64,000 nucleotides of DNA from Ravibacter sp964559125 (GTDB lineage Bacteria; Bacteroidota; Bacteroidia; Cytophagales; Spirosomataceae): NCBI GenBank assembly GCA_964559125.1, contig CAZLGW010000006.1, positions 163,996-227,995 of the forward strand, written 5' to 3'. Below the pieces are notes generated by a model. It made no database searches. It was not told where the DNA came from and saw only the letters and a program-made list of their open reading frames with translations. A program made the translations under genes and the position numbers. This document shows positions 59,269 to 64,000 of the stretch, piece by piece. How positions within the stretch are numbered: position 1 is the stretch's first letter; the number at the start of each line of letters is the position of its first letter.

Positions 59269-62200
59269 CTATTTTTCTGTCTCGTTTAGGGTACTGTTTC
59301 TTAAAAAGGCAATCAGATCGGCCAGTTCTTTTTCATCCAGAACACCCGAAAAACCAGGCATAAAGGAGGTATGAAGACTGCCGATATATTTGATGTCCTG
59401 GCGGTTGATCAACTGGGTTACCTGCGGGCCCAGCATCAGCTCAATGGTATTGGCCGTTTCTGCTTTAATCATCCCTTGCATAATATCGCCATTCTGCAGC
59501 CTGACTTCCCAGACGTCAAACCCCTGCGCCAGTGACAGGTTCGGATTGAGGATGTTGGCCAGCAGATCCCTGGCCGACCAGGCATGCACTGTGCCCAGGT
59601 CGGGGCCATACGAAATACCTGCCTCTCCCCGTATCTGGTGACAGACCGAGCAATTGTTTTTGAAGATCTCAAAACCGGCGGAAGGTTTCCCTTCGTGTTT
59701 TGAAACCGCTTCATACAGCTCTGAAATATCGTCTATGTCTTTAGATACTTTCAGTATCCTGATCGCACGGCTCTGGAAATCCCGGTCGTCAAAGCCCCGG
59801 AGGAGCGACAGCGTTTTGGGCCAGCCAAGCGACGCTTTATCTACTACCCCTGCCTCCAACGCATCCAGAAGAATAGTTCCGTGCTCCTTACCCTTGAAAA
59901 AGATATCCAGAGCTGCCTCACGGCCTTCGTGGCTTATCTCCGCCCAGTTGTCAACCAGGAAGCGGGCCACCTCCAGTTGCCGGCTTGAGGCCAGTACGCG
60001 GACAGCCGCCCGCTGCACGACCCCGTTGGACTCTGAAACTACCATTCTTTTTAATACGGGGAGGTAGGAGTTCACGTCTGAAAGCAGCAGATAGGAGAGC
60101 ATTTGCGCGCGATACCCTTCAGGAAGAGACGGGTCCGATGCTTTTTTCAGGGCCACATCCACGTTTTGAAGGATCATCCCTTTGTCAGTCGAATCGGTTT
60201 CGGCCAACAGGTTCAGCGCCTGCTCCCGGATAGCGGCCGATTTGTGATCAAAGAAAGTAGTCAGCAAAGCCCCGGAATGAGCTTTCAGTATTTCTTTTTT
60301 ATTTTGGTTCCTTTTGATCCCCCGCGATAGTCCGGACAAAACCGATTCATTCAGCGCGTTCCTGCCCGACTCCCGGCCTGCAATAGCCGATCCGAGCAAT
60401 GCCCCTACGCGGTCAGGATCGGGTTCTGATGAACCGGCCATTTCGCTCACCCGCTGTATCAGAGGAAGATAGTGGTCATCGCCTGTAGCACGATACTTTT
60501 GGCTTAACAACTGCAGTAGCTGAAGACTTTTGACATGGCCTGACGTGAGCGCCGCGATCTGTACCCATTCGTCCTTTAAATCCCTGAACAGGATTTCATG
60601 GCCGGCCGCTACTGCCTTCGGGTCGTCGACCCAACCCAGTGTACAAAGCGCCTGGAACCGGACTTTGGCGCTTGCATCGTCTTTGGCCGCTATCACCTTC
60701 TGAAGTATTGCTTTGGACCCCGTAAGGAATCGCTCTGAAATGCGGAGCGCATTTTCCCGTACACCCGGCTCCGAATCGCCCAGGGTTGCCATCAATACCT
60801 GCTCCTGCAGGCTTTCCATTCCTTCCAGCGTCCAGAGTGCATGCAGCCGGCCGAATGCATTCTTCCCGCCCATGGCCATTTGTTCGAGGGCCGGGACAAC
60901 AGCCTGGTCTTTCCGCTCCACGAGCAGCCTTTGCGCATGGGTCCTCCACCATTGATTTTCATCAGACAGGTACTTCACCAACTCCTGGTTGGATACGCTC
61001 CCGAGCGAAAGCCCTTTTGTCCAATCGGCCTTTGGCGTCCCGACAGGCGTAATCCGGAAAATGCGTCCCATGTTGTTGCCGTCATAAAGATTTCCTTTAT
61101 CTATATCCTCGTATGCCATAAACTCGGGATGTTCTATAATCCTCCGGTAGTAATCCAGTACGTATAAAGCCCCATCAGGGCCCACATACATATTGACGGG
61201 TCTTGCCCAGAAATCTGTGGAAGCCAGGAATTCCTTACGTGCCTCAACACGTTGTGCTTTAAACGTTGCCCCTTTAGGTACGAGCTTATCCACATGCACA
61301 AGATTGCTCACCGATTCTGTCACAAAAACTGCGCCCTGGTCGTAGGGTGGCGGAAACTTCCCTCCACCGTAGTAGGTAATACCTCCTGAAGAAGTAGTAA
61401 ACCCTATAGGAGAGAAAGACAGTTGCGGATCGGGGTTGGTCGTAATGGCAAACACTTCGGTTTCCTTGCCATGATCGGAAATAGCCTCTGTTGCATTCGA
61501 CAACTGAAGGGCCGGGTTACGATCCAGATATGCGGCTTTGATCACTTCATGATAGATGTGATGGCTGTTAAAGGTCAGGATATGGTCATGCCATTCGTTG
61601 AAAGCGTGGCCAAACTGGCTTTTGGCCGACAACATTTCCAGCTTACCCTGATCGGGGCGGAACCTTACATTTTTACTCCCCGCATTCTTCGCGAGTTTGG
61701 GCAAGCCTGCCTGTTTGTAAAAGGAGATGCTATCGCCCAGATCCCCAAAGATATCTTCGTATTTCCTTGATCCGGCCAGACCGGCGTGAGCCAGGTATAC
61801 CCAGTTATCCAACCCATATACAGGATTATTCACTAAAAGATGGGGATTAGACACCGCAAAACCGGTCAGCAGCGTATCGCGTATATCTGCACGTCCGTCG
61901 CCGTCGGAGTCCTCCAGGTAGAGCACATTGGGTACGTCGGTCACGATTACCCCCTTCTTCCACCTCATGATCCCGTTGGGAAACCTGAGCTCCTCGGCAA
62001 ACAGAATACTTTTGTCCATCTTACCGTCTCCATCGGTATCCTTCAGGATCCTGATACGCCCTGTATGCTCCTTATCAAGCGGGTAGCCGGGCATTTCCAC
62101 CGCATACATGGTACCGTTCTCATCTATCTCCATGTCGACGGGGTCCATCACCTCCGGCTCACTGGCGATCAGCTCTATCTGGAAGCCTTCGGCCACTTCA

Positions 62201-62328
62201 TACGTTGCCGCGGCCTGTTCCGGAGGGACGGCTCCGTTTTCATATTTGATTTTGTTAGTACAGGAATACCCGGATACGATCACTATTAACGCGCAAAAAG
62301 CCTTTGCACTATATCTGAAAAAACTCAT
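59269..62328 (-). CDS. PVC-type c-type cytochrome with beta-propeller and HEAT region
   Basis: 1019 residues with a probable lipoprotein signal (VSGYSC). An NHL/sorbosone-dehydrogenase-like propeller occupies about 45-440 (calcium-like DTDGDGKMD, DSDGDGRAD), a HEAT-repeat-like helical region about 450-870, and a cytochrome c domain the end, with heme motif CSVCH at 893-897 and a distal Met in SFMPGFSG. This architecture is abundant in Planctomycetes/Verrucomicrobia and in glycan-degrading Bacteroidota. It may oxidise a sugar and pass electrons to the chain; substrate is inferred only. Confidence 0.87.
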   Translation of the reverse strand: MSFFRYSAKAFCALIVIVSGYSCTNKIKYENGAVPPEQAAATYEVAEGFQIELIASEPEVMDPVDMEIDENGTMYAVEMPGYPLDKEHTGRIRILKDTDGDGKMDKSILFAEELRFPNGIMRWKKGVIVTDVPNVLYLEDSDGDGRADIRDTLLTGFAVSNPHLLVNNPVYGLDNWVYLAHAGLAGSRKYEDIFGDLGDSISFYKQAGLPKLAKNAGSKNVRFRPDQGKLEMLSAKSQFGHAFNEWHDHILTFNSHHIYHEVIKAAYLDRNPALQLSNATEAISDHGKETEVFAITTNPDPQLSFSPIGFTTSSGGITYYGGGKFPPPYDQGAVFVTESVSNLVHVDKLVPKGATFKAQRVEARKEFLASTDFWARPVNMYVGPDGALYVLDYYRRIIEHPEFMAYEDIDKGNLYDGNNMGRIFRITPVGTPKADWTKGLSLGSVSNQELVKYLSDENQWWRTHAQRLLVERKDQAVVPALEQMAMGGKNAFGRLHALWTLEGMESLQEQVLMATLGDSEPGVRENALRISERFLTGSKAILQKVIAAKDDASAKVRFQALCTLGWVDDPKAVAAGHEILFRDLKDEWVQIAALTSGHVKSLQLLQLLSQKYRATGDDHYLPLIQRVSEMAGSSEPDPDRVGALLGSAIAGRESGRNALNESVLSGLSRGIKRNQNKKEILKAHSGALLTTFFDHKSAAIREQALNLLAETDSTDKGMILQNVDVALKKASDPSLPEGYRAQMLSYLLLSDVNSYLPVLKRMVVSESNGVVQRAAVRVLASSRQLEVARFLVDNWAEISHEGREAALDIFFKGKEHGTILLDALEAGVVDKASLGWPKTLSLLRGFDDRDFQSRAIRILKVSKDIDDISELYEAVSKHEGKPSAGFEIFKNNCSVCHQIRGEAGISYGPDLGTVHAWSARDLLANILNPNLSLAQGFDVWEVRLQNGDIMQGMIKAETANTIELMLGPQVTQLINRQDIKYIGSLHTSFMPGFSGVLDEKELADLIAFLRNSTLNETEK

Positions 62329-62392
62329 CTTTCCTGGCTTAAAAATAATAATGTAGAAAATTAAGGGAAGGATATGAAAAGGTTACAAAGAG

Positions 62393-63760
62393 TTACTGCA
62401 AAAGTTCAATTTTTTTTACGCTTACCATCCCCTCTCTTTTTTCTCCGTCCGGTGCCCAAACGATCTTTATACGATCGTAGTCACCCTTATACGCCGGAGA
62501 GGACGCCAGATCAATATGATATTTGCCAGGTTTTCTCCTTTCTGACATTTCGAATTCGTAGAAATTACTTTCATCAAATTGCCGCTCGCCGAACCGCCGA
62601 AGGTACACCCGCGCTTTCCCCGGCGACGCAGACAAAGCCGCCCGGATCTCAATACGTGCCCGGTCTCCGGCTTTCCAGAAGATAAGCGGGCTTACGGAAG
62701 CAGCCCCAGGCGCCAGCTTTATCCGCCAGTATTTTTTTAAAGGCCACCCGGTGTCGGTCGTATTGCTCAGAATCCAATGCTGGCGGTCTTTTGAAAAATC
62801 GAAACTGCTTTGCTGCCGCCGGCGACGGCTATTCTCATAGGCATAATTCCGGATTTCCCCGATCGTACCCAGGATCAGCACATAACGGTATTCATACTCA
62901 ATATTGTGATCCAGTATTTCGGCATGGAGGGGAGATATATAGCCGGTTCCGGCATCCCTGCTCCCTCCGATGAACTTATCGTCTCCATAATACCCGCCCT
63001 TAAACTCCTGCGCCGTAGGGTGCCATACCCCCAATCCGTAATCTTTTTGATTGAGATTGGCGGCCCAGCCTTCGGTAGCCTGCCAGTCGGCCCAGTTGAT
63101 CTGGGAACCGTCGGGATAGTTGTGGTTTTGAATGGTGGTGATGCTATCGCCTTCAAACGGCCTGTTGCCGGCGTAGGTAACCAGCCGGTGATAGGGAGCA
63201 TTGGTATAAATGGCGGGAAGCTCCTGGTGTCCGCCCCGGTATTGGGTTGTATCAGGTCGCTGGTTGGTAATTTTGCTTGTCACCTCTACCGTATTCCCTT
63301 TCAACGTGATCCAGCTTTCGAAAAAACAGTCGCCCGGCTCGTTATCCAGCGGCCATTGCATGGGAATACATTTCACATACAACGATTTGCCATCATTTTT
63401 GTGGTCAAGAATTTTAGACCGGTTCCCGGCGTAGTCGCCCGACTGGATGGGGTTCCAGCCCAGGCCCCTCCAGTAGGGCGCCGGTTGCTTTCCATTGGGA
63501 GTATAAGGCCTGGGCTCGCTGTAAAAGGACATCTGGACCTGCCGCCCCCAATCGTGGTTGTTGATCACATTCTCCTCATCACGCAGATTGGCAAGATAGG
63601 TTATCGATCCACCCAGGTTCAGGTCTATACCTACCCTGATTTGCCCGTTCTGGATGTAGCTCATCGACTTGAGACTGTCGGCATTGCTTCTTTGCGCTTT
63701 GCCGACCTGCGCCACCATCATCCACCAAAACAGGCAGGTAAAAAAATATAAGGGTTTCAT
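62393..63760 (-). CDS. secreted protein of unknown function, sugar-active context
   Basis: 455 residues with signal peptide (1-22, GKAQ). A segment near the mutarotase-like strand pattern (VGIDLNLGGSITYLANL, NGKQPAPYWRGLGWNPIQSGDY) suggests a galactose-mutarotase/GH-like beta-sandwich; the C-terminal 60 residues form a further beta domain (KARVYLRRFGERQFDES). The family is known to me only as hypothetical. It lies 64 bases upstream of the cytochrome gene on the same strand. Confidence 0.7.
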   Translation of the reverse strand: MKPLYFFTCLFWWMMVAQVGKAQRSNADSLKSMSYIQNGQIRVGIDLNLGGSITYLANLRDEENVINNHDWGRQVQMSFYSEPRPYTPNGKQPAPYWRGLGWNPIQSGDYAGNRSKILDHKNDGKSLYVKCIPMQWPLDNEPGDCFFESWITLKGNTVEVTSKITNQRPDTTQYRGGHQELPAIYTNAPYHRLVTYAGNRPFEGDSITTIQNHNYPDGSQINWADWQATEGWAANLNQKDYGLGVWHPTAQEFKGGYYGDDKFIGGSRDAGTGYISPLHAEILDHNIEYEYRYVLILGTIGEIRNYAYENSRRRRQQSSFDFSKDRQHWILSNTTDTGWPLKKYWRIKLAPGAASVSPLIFWKAGDRARIEIRAALSASPGKARVYLRRFGERQFDESNFYEFEMSERRKPGKYHIDLASSPAYKGDYDRIKIVWAPDGEKREGMVSVKKIELLQ

Positions 63761-63815
63761 TAAAAAGCGGTACTGTAAGCTTCTTAATAATATACCTGAA
63801 AAGACCCGGGAAAGA

Positions 63816-64000
63816 CTACTCCGCCCTATCCACCGTCACCAAATGCGGCCCGCTCAGCTTCGAAAAAGGAAAGGATGTCATTTCCAGCTCACCGTCAACG
63901 CTGCCCTTGAACGGTACGGGTTCGCGGGTAAATAGCGTGGTATGTCCCTTCTCAAAACGCACCGAATCGATCTGGAATGCTGTAGTTTGCCCATTGCCAT
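63816..64000 (-). CDS. partial CDS, C-terminal 61 codons, unknown
   Basis: The minus strand is open from the window end to a TAG at 63816-63818. The translated end (...GNGQTTAFQIDSVRFEKG, then LFTREPVPFKGSVDGELEM, ending LVTVDRAE) looks like a real beta-domain tail of an exported protein, and codon use matches the neighbours. Too short to name. It is 55 bases upstream of the secreted protein gene and could be in the same transcript. Confidence 0.6.
   Translation of the reverse strand, partial: GNGQTTAFQIDSVRFEKGHTTLFTREPVPFKGSVDGELEMTSFPFSKLSGPHLVTVDRAE

Noticed and set aside
62810..63751. 313-codon plus-strand ORF opposite the secreted protein gene
   Set aside because: The minus-strand frame has a clean signal peptide and operon context; the plus frame has none.

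Overview
The window looks like chromosomal DNA of a Bacteroidota bacterium, most likely of the order Cytophagales (a Dyadobacter/Spirosoma-like relative; the genus is inference). The signs are TonB-dependent receptors with carboxypeptidase-regulatory N-domains, DUF4249, DUF4290 and GWxTD proteins, atpD-atpC split from the rest of the ATP synthase genes, almost no Shine-Dalgarno sequences, and promoters of the TTTG / TAnnTTTG type. Base composition is near balanced, with AT-rich gaps. I saw no rRNA, tRNA, CRISPR array, transposase or prophage gene.

Layout. 1-5 kb: tail of an endonuclease/exonuclease/phosphatase protein, a secreted purple-acid-phosphatase-like enzyme, and a reverse-strand operon Wzi/RemB-like barrel - gmhA - NUDIX. 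5-12.9 kb: a TonB receptor, manC, a DUF1080 hydrolase, an MFS carrier and a DUF4143 AAA ATPase. 12.9-15 kb: murA behind its usual DUF4290 partner. 15.2-22.3 kb: a four-gene envelope operon (unknown protein, STN-type TonB receptor, DUF4249 lipoprotein, MG2/plug protein). 22.3-28.9 kb: a 2-hydroxyacid dehydrogenase, pdxA, yicC, a histidine kinase, a GH29 fucosidase and an Rrf2 regulator. 29-32 kb: marR-fadN. 32.2-35.8 kb: a three-gene piece of the division/cell-wall cluster (rsmH-ftsL-ftsI).

35.8-39.7 kb: a reverse-strand operon of a membrane-TPR protein, a small unknown protein and an ABC ATPase. 39.8-45.9 kb: atpD-atpC, htpG, an M20 peptidase, a decayed second htpG with its duplicated promoter region, and a lipoprotein. 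46-48.5 kb: a reverse-strand operon of a small Cys/Pro-tailed protein, a 7TM protein, a NarL-type histidine kinase and its response regulator. 48.6-54.5 kb: rlmB, a GWxTD lipoprotein, an unknown secreted protein, arfB and ggt. 54.6-64 kb: a reverse-strand run of PhnA-like protein, deacetylase-like lipoprotein, sialate O-acetylesterase, TIM-barrel isomerase, PVC-type cytochrome c and secreted sugar-active proteins, probably serving extracellular glycan use.

The most unusual points are the peptide-like ORF fused to a 7TM/kinase/regulator operon, the htpG relic, a cluster of four hairpins at 55.2-55.3 kb, a perfect 21-bp-arm inverted repeat beside the DUF4143 ATPase, a MurA with Asp in place of the catalytic Cys, and truncated versions of normally longer operons (dcw and fad).
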